From positions 26,718,818 to 26,782,817 of the forward strand of contig JBCFYV010000100.1 in NCBI GenBank assembly GCA_039000515.1: a stretch of 64,000 nucleotides of DNA, read 5' to 3'. Both the position numbers and the translations under genes were made by a program. Under the pieces are notes generated by a model, which was not told the DNA's origin, searched no databases, and was given only the letters and a program-made list of their open reading frames with translations. Positions 31,575 through 42,482 of the stretch are shown here, piece by piece. The first letter of the stretch is position 1; the number at the start of each line of letters is the position of its first letter. The stretch is from Timema cristinae. Its lineage: Eukaryota; Arthropoda; Insecta; Phasmatodea; Timematidae.

Positions 31575-31904
31575 AACTGTTCTGTCACTTAGCCCACTCT
31601 TAACTGGATGATATCAAAGTTTGTCGAGCAGTTGGTCCTCTCGTGTCGATCGCTTGGTTGTCTATCACTTTGTACTCCTATACATGAGCTTGTCTAGCAG
31701 TTGGTCCAAGTCGTGTCGGCCACTTGACCCAACCAGCCTTCCAAATAATTGTTTTCATTTTGTCTACCGGTTGGTTGTCTATCACATGGTCCAGCTCGTG
31801 TCGATCACTTGGTCCGTGTCGTTTCTTCGTGTCTAGCAGTTTGCTGTCTACCACTTTGTCCTCTCGTGTCGACCACTTTGTTGTCTATCACTTTGCCTGC
31901 TCCC
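31575..31904 (+). repeat. Right arm: array of about 12 GTCKANCASTTKG motifs
   Basis: Motif copies include 'gtcgagcagttgg' (31622), 'gtcgatcgcttgg' and 'gtctatcactttg'. Bases 31765-31904 are the exact reverse complement of 63861-64000. Sequence similarity to that copy stops abruptly after 'tttgcctgctccc' at 31904, which marks the element end. Confidence 0.85.
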
Positions 31905-32595
31905 CTGGCAAGAAATAAAGTTGACCCGCTACCCACTCGTTTCCTTCGTCCTTGAAAGCAAGGGAGAAATAAAAAAAGGTGTTTGCCGGTCTGTTTGGTA
32001 CATGAAGGTTCCCGTTTCCACCACGACCTACATAGTAGCGCTCGAACAATACCTAACAAAATGTATATGCTGGAAATAAGGGGTAATCCTTAAGCCACGT
32101 AACGCTGTTGTTTTTACTAATTTTTAGATTTTCTCAGCAGGAGGGCACGTGATTTGTCTTGTCTACTAATAGTCATTTGCCGGTTCAAAGTACATTTCCA
32201 GAAACAGGTAGTAACTTTATTCGCGTAAAAAGCAAAGATCGTTTATGAAATAAGTAAATAAAATACGTATTTGTCTTATTAGTTGATTGTATAAAATATT
32301 GATATGTATTTATAATTTTCTCTTGGAATAATTTTATATTTTTCATGAGCCAGAGGGCCGTGGGTTGAAGACTTCTGGTCTACATGTTACATGGGGGAGG
32401 TGTGGGGAGGATCGGTACATCACAATCATAGGCGCCGGAAATAAGTGGGTGGGGGGATTGGGTACATACCCACCTATCTCATGCTAGAGGGGGCCAAGTT
32501 TTATGAAAAACTGTGCATTTATTTATTTAAGATTCTCACTACCAGTAACATTGAAAAAAGATTGATTAGACCCATCCTTTAATTGCACGACTTAA
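31905..32595. other. Unassigned sequence
   Basis: No gene is supported. 'taggcgccggaaataagtgg' at about 32429 resembles one end of hAT-type elements, without a matching partner. Confidence 0.3.
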
Positions 32596-32599
32596 TATT

Positions 32600-32968
32600 T
32601 AAATATCTAAAAGGAAGTTTTTGTGTGTGTGTTTGTGTTGACGCCCAGACAAATCTACGGCACGCAGAGATCTGAAATTTTAACATAGGTGGACGGACAT
32701 AGGAAGTCCGAATGCGCCTCGAAGCCAGATTTTTAAATTTTTAACTAGCTTTTTAATTAAGCTATTTTTAACAAATTTTTGAAGAAATTATTGTTAATCT
32801 GGTTTAAAATTTTGTTTTAGAAATAACTGTGATAAAAATATGCCTCATCATCCTCAGAAAAGTGTACGAAATCGGCCGTAATTCTAAACCATTTTTGGGG
32901 GGAGGGGTGGCTTATATAATTCTTATACCACAGTAGGTCACGGGCAACGCCGTGCGGGATTGCTAGTT
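32600..32968 (+). mobile_element. Non-autonomous Helitron, family H2, copy 2
   Basis: 'aaaaggaagtttttgtgtg', 'gtgttgacgcccagacaaat' and 'cacgcagagatctgaaat' match 5115-5175. The end CACGG-gcaacg-CCGTG hairpin and CTAG-T lie at 32939-32969. It has about 150 bases (32790-32935) that copy 1 lacks. Confidence 0.7.
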
Positions 32969-32989
32969 TATTAATAAAACACACACGAC

Positions 32990-33600
32990 TCCAACGAGTC
33001 CCTAAAAATAGTATACTGCATTGCAATTCAATCAAGTTCCGATGTTTTGATCAATCAAATTATGAATTTATATTGGAAGTCAATAAAAAAAAGCATTAAT
33101 GACGATCGGGCTGAAATAATAATGACTACAATAATAAATATTCGTGAAATTTGAATTTTAATGGCGTCTAAGTAGTTTTTATATGGCTGGGGATAGACAT
33201 GTCTTTATTTTTATTTAATTTTTTTTTTACTTTCTTATAAATACATAATTTAATATACCAAACATTCACAAAGAACATATCAAATAATGGTTCAGCGGTA
33301 GTACCCCGTTATATTCCATAGCCTTAATTGAACATGGATATAATACCGTCTGCACAGTTAAAGAACTATCTGGCGGCCCTGATCACAGTGGTGTACACGA
33401 ACTCAAAACTATATATTTAATCGGCCGCCATCACTGTCAAGTGCAGCAAATTAAGATCCTGTTGTCAAGAAATGTTAAACTAAGAATATAACAAAACAAA
33501 AGATTTACAGGTTCTCTATAGTTGTGAAACGTGTTATTTTACCTTATGGTGGGGGGGGGGGGATTAGGATGTTCAAAAACAAGTTACTTAAGAAGATGGT
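32990..33600. other. Unassigned sequence
   Basis: No gene; a G run lies at 33550-33562. The frame at 32817-33035 (minus) overlaps the Helitron end and is not a gene. Confidence 0.35.
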
Positions 33601-33630
33601 TAAAAAAAGGAAAGTGGAGGAGGTTACATA

Positions 33631-33905
33631 ATGATGAGTGACATATCCTGTACTCATCAAATTCATTTTTGGCTAATCAAATCTCGAATATTACTGTGGA
33701 CAGGACTTGCAGCGCGAATGGAAGATTCTAGAACCTTGTTCAGGGTATTGACCGACAAACCATATGAGAAGAGACCATTGGGAAGACCTAGACGGAGATG
33801 GTGGGGTAGTTTTATAATGGACCTGAAAGAGATAGGGTGGAGTAGAGTGGATAGAATGTAAGTGCAGCAATGCACTTTCGAGTCCCTGATGCCATAAAGT
33901 GAGTA
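33631..33905 (+). pseudogene. 3' end of a LINE reverse transcriptase ORF (family L1)
   Basis: The frame reads KSRILLWTGLAARMEDSRTL, then FRVLTDKPYEKRPLGRPRRR and W..... followed by FIMDLKEIGW. The order 'R.L.W.GH.ARM', 'KP..KRPLGRPRRRW', 'DL.E.GW' is the C-terminal end of many arthropod LINE polyproteins. After the stop, 'tgcactttcgagtccctgat' and 'gccataaagtgagta' form the 3' end; the same end is seen inverted near 61030-61070. The copy is 5' truncated. Confidence 0.75.
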
Positions 33906-34461
33906 TGTAAGTGAACTAATCTAAACCAGCTGGGGCGACGCTGCCTTGAGATGACCGGAAGTGGCCTTGACAGGAGTAAACACTTCATTGTAATGGTGTA
34001 CCGAGTAAATTAGGAATGGCAGAGGAGTATTGATATAAAATATAACAATTTATTAACAAAACATCAATATATTTCTTATGACGGACCACGCTTTAAAGTT
34101 TATGAATTAAAATTAATGGAACAATTTTGTTCTTCGTTTTTTTAAATAGGGTAGATATTTTCCTATATTTTTTAAACTTGTATATTAACTTCAACAACTA
34201 AATATTAGCATTAGTTATGGAACAGCCAAGTTACCACAGTTTCTGTTCGTCCAGCATGAAAAATGCAATTCAATCATCGGAAACAGCCAATATCATAGAT
34301 TTCGGTAGCAAAGTATAAATGTATAGCTATATTAGGGTAAAATTAGTTCGAGTTATATCAATTATTAAGAAGTCACAGTGAGTACCGTATATTCGTTGTT
34401 CAGCTAGTCATTTGATTTAAATGCGACGCTAACGAGTCGGACAGGACCACGACACATACTG

Positions 34462-34869
34462 GTGGACACGAGGACAACGGCACCCATCTTTTCTTGTTCT
34501 TTTGCCGGTGCTTTGAGATCTGGGATCGAATCCTGGCTGAAGCACAGAGGTGATTCTAAAGGGTTTGTTTACCCCCTTTCCCTGGAGCCTATCCTTCGTA
34601 CCCAACCAATATTTTTCCCCTTACCCATCCACGGCTCACTACCCGTTAGGGACAACCTAAGCAACGTGTCCAGGGACAACCTAAGCAACGTGTCCAGAGA
34701 CAACCTAAGCAACGTGTCCAGGGACAACCTATGCAACGTGTCCAGGGACAACCTATGCAGCGTGTCCAGGGACAACCTATGCAACGTGTCCAGGGACAAC
34801 CTAAGCAACGTGTCCAGGGACAACCGAAGCAACGTGTCCAGGGACAACCTATACCACGGCCGTCTTTAG
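34462..34869 (+). other. Open frame spanning a 24-bp minisatellite
   Basis: The 135-codon frame is open mainly because its last 70 codons are the 24-bp repeat, read as RDNLSNVS octapeptides. All three plus frames and one minus frame are open across the array since 24 is divisible by 3. The first part includes a tRNA-like 'gagatctgggatcgaatcct' at 34516. No signal peptide or domain is seen, so this is probably not a gene. Confidence 0.25.
34651..34850. repeat. 24-bp minisatellite, about 8.3 units
   Basis: Unit 'gacaacctaagcaacgtgtc' plus 'cagg', repeated with 'cctatgc' variants in the middle units. It lies just downstream of the tRNA-like segment at about 34500-34560. Confidence 0.95.
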
Positions 34870-35380
34870 TTACAGGCCGGAATACTGAAGTTTGGCAACA
34901 CTGCGCTGAGGCCGGTCGACAACACAGCCACGTGCAGTATTGCTGATTAGTTCGGTTTGTTTGTCTGTGCTGAAGGTTTGTTTCTCGTGTAATTTACTTG
35001 ATTTGAACAGTTTGCGTGGATCATGCTTTTAGCGCATTATGTTTTGGGTCATAATATAGCAAAACATACAATAGCTGAACATTTTGCGTGTATGATTAGT
35101 GATATGCAACTAACAGATGACATGATTCCAGAATTCTCAGTTTTGTACATTTGTGACTATGCTTACTACAAATTATCTGTTCGTTTGTTGCCTTGATTAG
35201 TTGGACATGATATAGATGCTAACTATTTCAATGATCCTACCATAGGAGGACCAACTAGTCCCTCAACAATCGTTTTGAAGATTTAAGTTATTGGACATAC
35301 GATAATGAAGATTTTAATCAAAGAAAAGTTCGAAAATAAGTTTCTTCAGTACAAAAATCAAAAGCAACTCTTCTTGTCCA
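34860..35380. other. Unassigned sequence
   Basis: Some runs read as open frame for 20-40 codons (for example around 35030-35190), but stops interrupt and no domain is recognised. It may be transposon-derived. Confidence 0.3.
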
Positions 35381-35625
35381 TCCGCTTCGGTGGCCGCATG
35401 ATCTAAGGCACTACTCTTGGAGTATACTAGACTGCAGATGACGGGGAGATCGAGGTTCGAATCTTAGTCGGGTGTACTGAATGTAATTTTTCCAAATTTA
35501 TTTTCCATTATATATTCACACAAATGCGGGTACACTTCCTATAAATATACTTCATTCCTAAAATTACTAGCGTAATTAGTAGGACTCTACATAAGCGTAT
35601 AGTCCAAACGGATAGTAATAAGTGA
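35380..35625 (+). repeat. tRNA-derived SINE, family B2, copy 4
   Basis: Head 'cttcggtggccgcatgatct', B-box 'gaggttcgaatcttagtcgg', body, tail 'gtatagtccaaacggatag'. Confidence 0.85.
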
Positions 35626-35929
35626 TAAAAAAAAGCTTTTCCTGTGTTTGGCCAATAAATAAATTTGTAAGAATCCAGAATTAAAGAATTTTCAACAACT
35701 GTCTTTGTGGTAATTTCTTGTGGAAATTATTTTCTTTGGTTTCGTCAACGCTTGGAAATATATTTTTTACTAACTACAAACTCTTTGGTGAAAATTCTTG
35801 TTCAGAAAAAAAGTTTAAACAGTTTACAAACGTACCTAATGTTTCAAAATTATACATTCCAAGGCTGGTAAGTGTTTAAAGCAATTACATAAATAATACT
35901 CTAAATGTTATTAAAATATTTGCCAAAGG

Positions 35930-36000
35930 GCTACGCCTGGACAAGGGAATTGAACATGCGACCTTTGGGTTAGAGTAACAATGAATGCTCCTTCTGGGTC
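35930..36000 (-). repeat. Short tRNA-like element, family D, copy 3
   Basis: 'ctacgcctggacaagggaat' and 'tgaacatgcgacctttggg' follow the D order (acceptor side, B-box complement). Diverged. Confidence 0.4.
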
Positions 36001-36423
36001 TCGAGCCAGTGACCGTTTGTAGGTTTCATTATAATATTCTAGTCATGTTTGTGAACGGTATATAATTATTAACTAGAAAATTTAATTTAAAATTATTTAC
36101 ATGTCTATTCGTTGTATTTTTCAACCTTTGAAGTATTTTTGTTAAATGATATACTGAAGACATGTTTAGATTAACTGTCAGTATCGTGCATGGACGCCTT
36201 CAGTTTTTAAATGAAGAAAATTGTAAATATTCACACAATTATCCGTAAGAGTCAGCAGATCGCCAGGCCCCAAGCGGAGTTGCCAATTTTAACACTGACC
36301 TGTAAAGGCGGCCTTACACCGGGGCAACAAGAGGCAACATGTAGCATGCTATACATATTGCCTTCTGTTTCCTCTGCCGCGTGCGACTTTGCTGCCAGGG
36401 TTGCTTGTTGCCACGTGTTGCTA

Positions 36424-36645
36424 TAGTAGCCCCGTGGCTTCTTTGGTGCTGACTGGCAGCTCACAGATGACTTCTAACAGTCAACATTTAGGTATATTCC
36501 TAAATTTTGACTGTCAGAAGTGACAGCTGCTAAACACATGTTTTTTGCAGATCATTTGGTTCGGCGTAGGGATACATAATTTAGTCTGGTAACTTTTCAA
36601 AGCCGTCAGCTGTCAGTCAGCACCAAAGAAGCCATGGGACTACTG
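36424..36645. mobile_element. Palindromic mariner-type MITE, family P, full copy
   Basis: 222 bases that are one long inverted repeat: 'gtagccccgtggcttctttg' at the left and its near-complement at the right, with the central palindrome 'tttaggtatattcctaaa'. TA on both sides (36422-36423, 36646-36647) fits the Tc1/mariner TA duplication, and the CAGT-type start fits too. It sits inside the Harbinger remnant. Confidence 0.8.
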
Positions 36646-36779
36646 TACCTTCCCGCCGGCAGTGAGTTCAGAGGCAACAAAACCGTGCGACCTAGCGTAT
36701 TGTTTGTTGGATTCCGTGCACCTATTTTGAGTTTTTATTACTTCTAGTGCATAGTTTCAGTGTTTCGAGGTGGATTAGT

Positions 36780-36912
36780 CAAAAGAGAAAAAAACTGAAG
36801 TTTATTGAGGAGTATAGGAGTTGTGACAAACTTTGGGATCACCGATTAAATGATTATAAAAACAAAAAGGTGGATATTTTTTAAAAAATTGTCGGAAAAC
36901 TATGAACAGTAT
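36780..36912 (+). pseudogene. MADF-domain fragment in a Harbinger remnant
   Basis: The frame reads KKLKFIEEYRSCDKLWDHRL, then NDYKNKKVDIF, a stop, and KIVGKL. 'FIEEY R....LWD....DYKN.....' is the MADF helix-1 to helix-2 pattern. An in-frame TAA and loss of the second tryptophan show that it is dead. Confidence 0.65.
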
Positions 36913-36976
36913 AATGCAAATTAGTATCTATATGAAAAAATCTGAAGTAATTTAATTACATGTTGTAATAAGTTAA

Positions 36977-37445
36977 TCTATACTTATAAAATAACATGTC
37001 CTGATTGACTGACTGATTCATCATCGCCGAGCGCAAACTATCAAGGCTACAAGCATGAAATTCGGACTGTATATTCATTTTGTTATGTAGGCACCCACTA
37101 AGAAATGATTTTAGAAAATTCCACCCCAAAGGGGTCAAAATAGGGGATGATAATATGTATGAAAGTCCGTCATTTTGAAAGTTAAAAAACCAAATTTTGT
37201 ATTTCGGTTATTGACGTAAAACAAATAAATACGTGTTTCAGGAATTTTGGAAATTTTATTTAATAAGGGATGAAAAAGGGGGTGAAAGTTTGTATCGGAC
37301 TTGCATTATTTTTGATGCTGAGGTCAAGTTATGGTCATCAAAGTAACGTAATATTTTTAATTAATCTGTAAATACATATGCATATTTTCGTATTTGTATA
37401 TAATCAACTTCCACGCGAGCAAAGCCGCGGGCAACAGCTATCTAG
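36977..37445 (+). mobile_element. Non-autonomous Helitron, family H1, copy 2
   Basis: 5' TCTATACTTATAAAATAACA directly after A, 3' ...'gcgagcaaagccgcgggcaa' ... CTAG before T (37442-37446). The A/T insertion site, TC start, hairpin and CTAG end are all Helitron hallmarks. No Rep/helicase is encoded. Confidence 0.85.
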
Positions 37446-37478
37446 TTTATTATATTAGAATGACATATATAATGTCTG

Positions 37479-37590
37479 TTCACGGTAGGAATTGACTTCT
37501 GAAAGGCCTTTTTCCCTACCATTAATCTATTATATAGTAGGATATTGGTAGGAAAAAAGACCTTTCAGAGAGTAATTCCTACCGTGAATG
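37479..37590. mobile_element. Short palindromic element
   Basis: 'ttcacggtaggaatt' ... 'ctgaaaggcctttttcccta' at the left pairs with 'taggaaaaaagacctttcag' ... 'aattcctaccgtgaa' at the right. Arms are about 50 bases, loop about 12. Only one copy is in the window. Confidence 0.75.
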
Positions 37591-37599
37591 GAGTTTACC

Positions 37600-38575
37600 A
37601 TCATTTGGTCAATAAATCCCTTTTTGAATGATTTTAGTGTTAAAGTAAAAGTAGAATATATTTCAACTTGTTTTCATGGCTGCATATTTATTGTAACGTG
37701 AGTGATGTTAATGGTGAATAAACATTCTATGTGAATTATTGAAAGATAATTATAATTAATGAAATATCTTATTGAATTATTCAAGATAATTAATTCAATA
37801 AATAAATAAGCATTTGTAGAATGAATGTGACGTCCCAAATTTAAAGAATAAAATAAATAATCTTTGTACCCAATTTCATCGCGAACATAAAGGCCAAACA
37901 AAAACTACTAGTGGACAATCGCAACTAGTTATGATACGAAATCTTGTTGGGAAATACGGCCATGCCTATACTCAATATCATTGCAGCTGTGAGAACTATG
38001 TGTCTTTTATGGAGAAAAGCGTTATCTTCAGTCTCAGTTAACCGTTGCCAAATCTCCTCGCTCTAAGTTATGTCGGAAGGTCGTGTCTTGAGGTAAGGAG
38101 GAGCTACTGGTAACCTCGACTAACCAACGTTACGAAACTTGTCTCGTGTTTGAGGGGAGATTGAATACACACAAACGCTGTTTCCCCATAGTAGCCATGC
38201 AGTTCCTTCAGCGATGACGTTCAGCTACAGCCTAGATATAAAAGCTAACTTGTGCCATAAGTCATCAAGTATTTTTCGTATGTAACGTTCTTTTATAAAG
38301 CTATCAAATTATATAGAGAGAACCAGCAATTACTATTCGTTGAATATTATTTTCAAACTATTTAGAATTGATTTCTTAAATCCATTATAAGTAGGTATTG
38401 AGTGAACTAAATGTATTCTTAGTTCTAATTTATTTCTAAATGGTTGCTTATTTCCAAAAGTAAAAACTTAATGAAACAAATACCATTCAATATCTCATTT
38501 TCGAAATAATCAATGGGACAAGCGAAAATTAGGTTACTATATTCAATTTTAAATTAGATCTTACACGCGTTAAAG
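37600..38575. other. Unassigned sequence
   Basis: Mostly AT-rich. The stretch 38020-38260 is more GC-rich and has 'tataaaag' at 38238, which could be a TATA-like element, but no start, frame or second terminal repeat supports a promoter or LTR call. Confidence 0.3.
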
Positions 38576-38577
38576 CA

Positions 38578-38850
38578 ATTATTATTATTATTATTATTAT
38601 TAGCACCGCATCTTACTACCCATTCGGGTTATACGCACTTACGCTAAAGTGTAATGGTAGGGTGATTGTGAGATGAAATGGAGGACCTACAGTTTAACGT
38701 GGAATCCGAACCACGGTGGAGCCTGCCTGGCATTCCCCACATTCACAAGTTGTGACACGTCTTGTCAAAGGTGAAGAGTTTGGTAATCGATTGAACCCTG
38801 GACCCCCAGAACAGAAGTCCGACACCTTACACCCAGACCACCACGTAACC
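38578..38850 (-). repeat. tRNA-derived SINE, family A, copy 7
   Basis: (ATT)n end, full tail complement and head complement 'gaccaccacgtaacc'. A deletion removes part of the body near 38780. Confidence 0.85.
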
Positions 38851-38859
38851 CAAAAGAAC

Positions 38860-39760
38860 CAATAGATCGAAAACATTCAAACCAGTATGCTGCACATTAG
38901 CGCATGAGGTATAACCTATTAAAAGCCATATTATACCTCGATATTATTTCAAATGGGTATCTGGAGCACCTTTTATAAAACACAAGCATATTTCTTGTGG
39001 TCAACATTGATATTTTAATGTCATTAGTGTCATGTTATCAAGAGCAACCACTGCGGATCACATGACCTGAAGTATGAATACGTTAAAGTAGATCTTGTAA
39101 ATTTGTCAGATAAAGTCCTTCCTTTTGAAATTGACCTATATTTATTTAGCTTAGCAATTCAAGGGAAAATTTCCCTAAAAAATAAATACTCTAAATTTGT
39201 TTGGAAACTTGCCTTCAACACCTTTGCTAAGACAAAATGTTTTATTGCTCAGTATATAATATGTTTAGATTCAAATTGTCGGTGTCGCACAAGGCTTGTA
39301 GAATTCGTGCATAAATATGATATACAAATATTTGTAAAATAATTTCAAAACTATTAAGCTATTGTGGAAACTATCCCATTAAAACTACACAAATTAACCA
39401 AGCAATAACTATTCGAGTCTAAGAAATGATTGCACAGAGAGAGAGAGAGAAGAGCAAGCCAAACCTACCCCTATTCCAATACTCGCCACCGATACCTAAA
39501 TGGCAACATGGTGCGCCGACACGCAACCAATGGGAACGGATCATATGAGGGGAACCTCCATTGGTCCAGGAGGGATCAATCATGCCTTTTGTGGCAGCTG
39601 TGCCTTGTCCCTGAACTACCGCAACATGGCACAGTGTGTGGACAAAGTGAAGACTCAAATGGAGAAAACCATTCAACTGCATAGAACAAGCAGGAAATCA
39701 GGAAATCGAGCAATGCATGACGTAAAAAAGATAGCATTCACGGCGGATTGAACATTTCAA
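38860..39760. other. Unassigned sequence with three overlapping frames at 39419-39751
   Basis: Frames of 83-87 codons overlap on both strands at 39419-39751 in a GC-richer patch. In one plus frame a short Cys-containing stretch (HAFCGSCALSLNYRN) can be read; no family is recognised. It could be a decayed exon or retrocopy. Confidence 0.25.
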
Positions 39761-39762
39761 AG

Positions 39763-40295
39763 CAGTGGTTTCAAGCCTGAGAGTCGAGGCATGCTTTTGG
39801 CGGGGTCATAAGGTTTGTTGAGGTTATAGCTTTAGCTTTACTTTTTACAGTGATTATAGAAAGGTGCAAAATTCTAAGAGAAATGTAAGCGGTTAAATGA
39901 TAAAAATATTACTGTTTAGGTTCCTTTTCAATACTCAACTCTGACAGTTGTTGTGACTTAGTTTACTGCAGCGGTCTCGTGTTTAGGTGAGTGGTAACTT
40001 CCAAAATACCCAATGGGTTCATCGAGTCTCTTTTGAGACATTAGTCGGATTCGTATAATCATTATATAAAAATAATCCAAAGTGGTTGGGGAGTGTGTGC
40101 TTTTCACACTATAAAAAATCAATATGTAGGAATGACAATTGCCAAAGACTCAACCAGAACATGTGGATGTTTTCCATTTGTTTTTTACGGTTATATTGTA
40201 AACTTTACCATTACTAAATAAATTTTATAAGGGCTCCACCAGGTATTTTTTCTAGTGGAAAAGTTCATTCGCTCTAAAAAGTTTAGGAACCTCTG
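39763..40295. mobile_element. Possible hAT-type non-autonomous element
   Basis: 'cagtggtttcaagcctgaga' at 39763 resembles the CAGTGGTTCTCAA-type hAT end, and 'aagtttaggaacctctg' at 40279-40295 resembles its complement. No 8-bp target duplication is apparent, so the pairing is weak. Confidence 0.35.
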
Positions 40296-40375
40296 TGGTA
40301 GATAGAGCATTGGCACGCAAAGCCAAGATCCCGGGTTCGATTCCAGTGTTCAGATTGTCATTTTTCACTCAATTT
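40285..40375 (+). repeat. Short tRNA-like element, family D, copy 4
   Basis: 'ctctgtggtagatagagc', 'cgcaaagccaagatcccggg' followed by 'ttcgattcc', then 'tcatttttcactcaattt'. The order and wording match 51115-51220. Confidence 0.6.
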
Positions 40376-40477
40376 GATACATTCAACTATCAGAACGGTG
40401 TATAATTATCATGTATCAATTTGTGATTCACATGAATTAATTATATAAGAAATGTATAGTTTTAGAATCAAGCATAC

Positions 40478-40680
40478 GGGCTTGACGTCACGCTAGTTTG
40501 GTTTGTCGGTGTGATATCAGGGTTCAAATTCCGACCTGGGGATACTGGGGGTGTTTTTTCCTAAAACTGTTTTCCACTCCATACAGATCAAGGTATATTT
40601 TTACTAAATTATACCTATCTCACAAGTGTACATTTACATTAAAAGCGGACAGCCCGGACTGGTAGTAAGATTTCGTTAAA
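40478..40680 (+). repeat. tRNA-derived SINE, family B, diverged copy
   Basis: B-box 'cagggttcaaattccgacc', 'ttttttcctaaaactgtttt', tail 'acagcccggactggtagtaa'. Confidence 0.7.
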
Positions 40681-41300
40681 ATAAAAATTTAAACCGGGGA
40701 TCTTGTGAGTTTTCAAGGGGTAGCCATGTTCTCAAAAGACAAGAATTGAGGTCAAACCCTGATACAGGGTTGGAAACTAGTGCTTTATTGAAGAACTATG
40801 TGATTAATATGACCAAATTATAAAGATTCCCTCTTAGGTATAGTTCAATTGTGCAGTTATATAATATATAAATCAGTTGTTTGCAACGCAAAATAGCTTG
40901 TTAAGTTGGCCACTGATCTACTTCTCTACCATTACAAGTTACAGTTTATAATTCTGCTGTTTGAGGCAAAGAGCGTGGCGGGGGGAGACTCATTAACTAC
41001 TCATGAATCATATCTAACAATATATGTATTTGATAAATAATTTTTATATATATATATATATATCATTTAATCATATTATGGTGTATTAGTAGACCACACA
41101 ATAATAAATCGCATCGCATCCATAGCTATATCATTATAGATTTGATTTTATGTTGTTTTATTGCATAATATTAGTGGAATCTGTTCTCTTACAGATTATT
41201 TATCTACTCCAGAGCAAATGTTTCTTAGTCTATAGTGTGCTTTTGTGACAGAAAATCACCGAAAAATCACGATTGTTTTGTGTCTCGTTCCGATCTTTGT

Positions 41301-41528
41301 ATTATTATTATCACCACTTCTTATTACCCGTTCGGCTTATAAGCACTTACGCTTATGTGTAAATGATTGGGTGATTGTGAGATGAAATGGAGGACCTGCA
41401 GTTTAACTTGGAATCCGAACCACGGTGGAGGCCTGGCATTTCCCACATTCACAAGTTGTGATTAATACACGTCTTGTCAGAAGTGAAGGAAGGGTTTGGC
41501 AATCAGATAAATCTGTGCCGGGACCCAG
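41301..41528 (-). repeat. tRNA-derived SINE, family A, head missing
   Basis: Tail complement and body are present up to 'ctgtgccgggaccc'; the tRNA head is absent. It carries the 'attaatacacgtcttgtcag' subtype marker seen in copy 2. Confidence 0.8.
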
Positions 41529-41639
41529 AATGTATGTGCTGAAGTGCGTGTATAGCAGTTGTTCTAAGCCTGTTAGTGGGACTTTCGAAATTTTGATAGC
41601 ATTAAATTAACTATTAATTCCAAACAGTAACATACATAC

Positions 41640-42260
41640 ATAACTAATCACGCTATCCCCTTACGAGGTAGGTAAGAAAGTGCGCATATGACTTAAAAAA
41701 CTCCTACTTAATCCGTCCTCGTCCGTTTTCTCCACACTTCCCTATACTTGCATACTCCCTTCCCTTCAACAACATCCATACACTGAGTCATACAAGCTAT
41801 TGTATTCTTAAAACTCTTATGTTTCTCTTTTTTACTGATTCGCCTACAACATTTAGTCACGTCTTAGATAAGCCATCCCTTTTGATCCAAACACTCTACC
41901 TTCATATAATTGCCTCGTCACTCGATCCACCTGCATCCTCTCAACATTCCCAAACCGACTTAAGACTCTTATTTCACTTTGGCCTAAAGTCCCTTCTAAA
42001 CCACATTCCTTCGTCACTCATTCATTACTCTGTCCATATGAGTTTTTCCACATAAATTTCTTAGATTTATCTCATTCCAACTGCATTCACCTTGCTCTTG
42101 TTTTTCTCCGGACAAACCCACGCTTCACATCCATAATACAATGTTGGCGTTAACACGCTTTTATACACTGCCATCTTTGCTTCTTTCAATACTAATTCAT
42201 TCTTTGCAATAGTTCACATACATTCAACTACTCTCCGAGATGAATTCACCCGTCTGTCGA
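41640..42260 (-). pseudogene. LINE reverse transcriptase C-terminal remnant (family L2)
   Basis: On the minus strand near 42190-42070 the frame reads KEAKMAVYKSVLTPTLYYGC, then EAWVCPEKNKSKVNAVGM. This is the 'K..VY.S.L.PTLLYG.E.W' segment found after the palm domain in many animal LINEs. Downstream, similarity to the usual 'M....GR', 'VCKDR..W' tail can be followed through several stops and shifts to about 41640. The copy is clearly dead. Confidence 0.7.
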
Positions 42261-42482
42261 ATCTATACATTCTTCTCAGACAGAATGAATGATTATATTT
42301 ATGTGAAACTGAGCTTGAGTCTTTATTTCACTAATGTTATAGCGACTCATTGTGTGTTGACATTGAACAACATTTGGTGGCACATCTGCGAAGGTTAAGA
42401 ACCAGTGGCGTACAGGAACTCTTTCGGCAACAGTTGATCAGTCAGTCACAGGTCAATTGCAGTAAGTGTAATTATTTATTGA

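Larger units (their letters stand above)
29570..31904. mobile_element. Foldback-like element with motif-array inverted arms
   Basis: The left arm (about 29570-29936) and right arm (about 31575-31904) are inverted copies of each other, aligned with indels. The inner border is shared: 'gagccactcttaactggat' on the minus strand at the left and 'gcccactcttaactggat' at 31590-31607. Each arm is an array of a degenerate 13-14 base motif. The outer border of the right arm is fixed at 31904, because an identical end starts at 63861. The interior (about 1.65 kb) has two SINE-B copies and a 42-bp minisatellite but no recognised transposase. Long inverted repeats made of short sub-repeats are the hallmark of Foldback-type elements. 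A chance inversion of a satellite is the alternative. Confidence 0.6.
36302..36976 (+). mobile_element. Harbinger-type remnant with MADF fragment, right end missing
   Basis: TAA then 'aggcggccttacaccggggc' (36303 on) looks like a Harbinger left end. After an inserted MITE (36424-36645) come GC-richer sequence and a MADF fragment at 36792. No right inverted repeat is seen before the Helitron at 36977, which probably marks the truncation. Confidence 0.5.

Noticed and set aside
34569..34946. Repeat-protein-like frames (MSLDTLLRL and MQRVQGQP repeats)
   Set aside because: These are the other frames of the 24-bp minisatellite; register is kept only because 24 is divisible by 3.
38230..38260. TATA promoter or LTR
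   Set aside because: Only a TATAAAAG string; no second LTR, primer-binding site or downstream frame.
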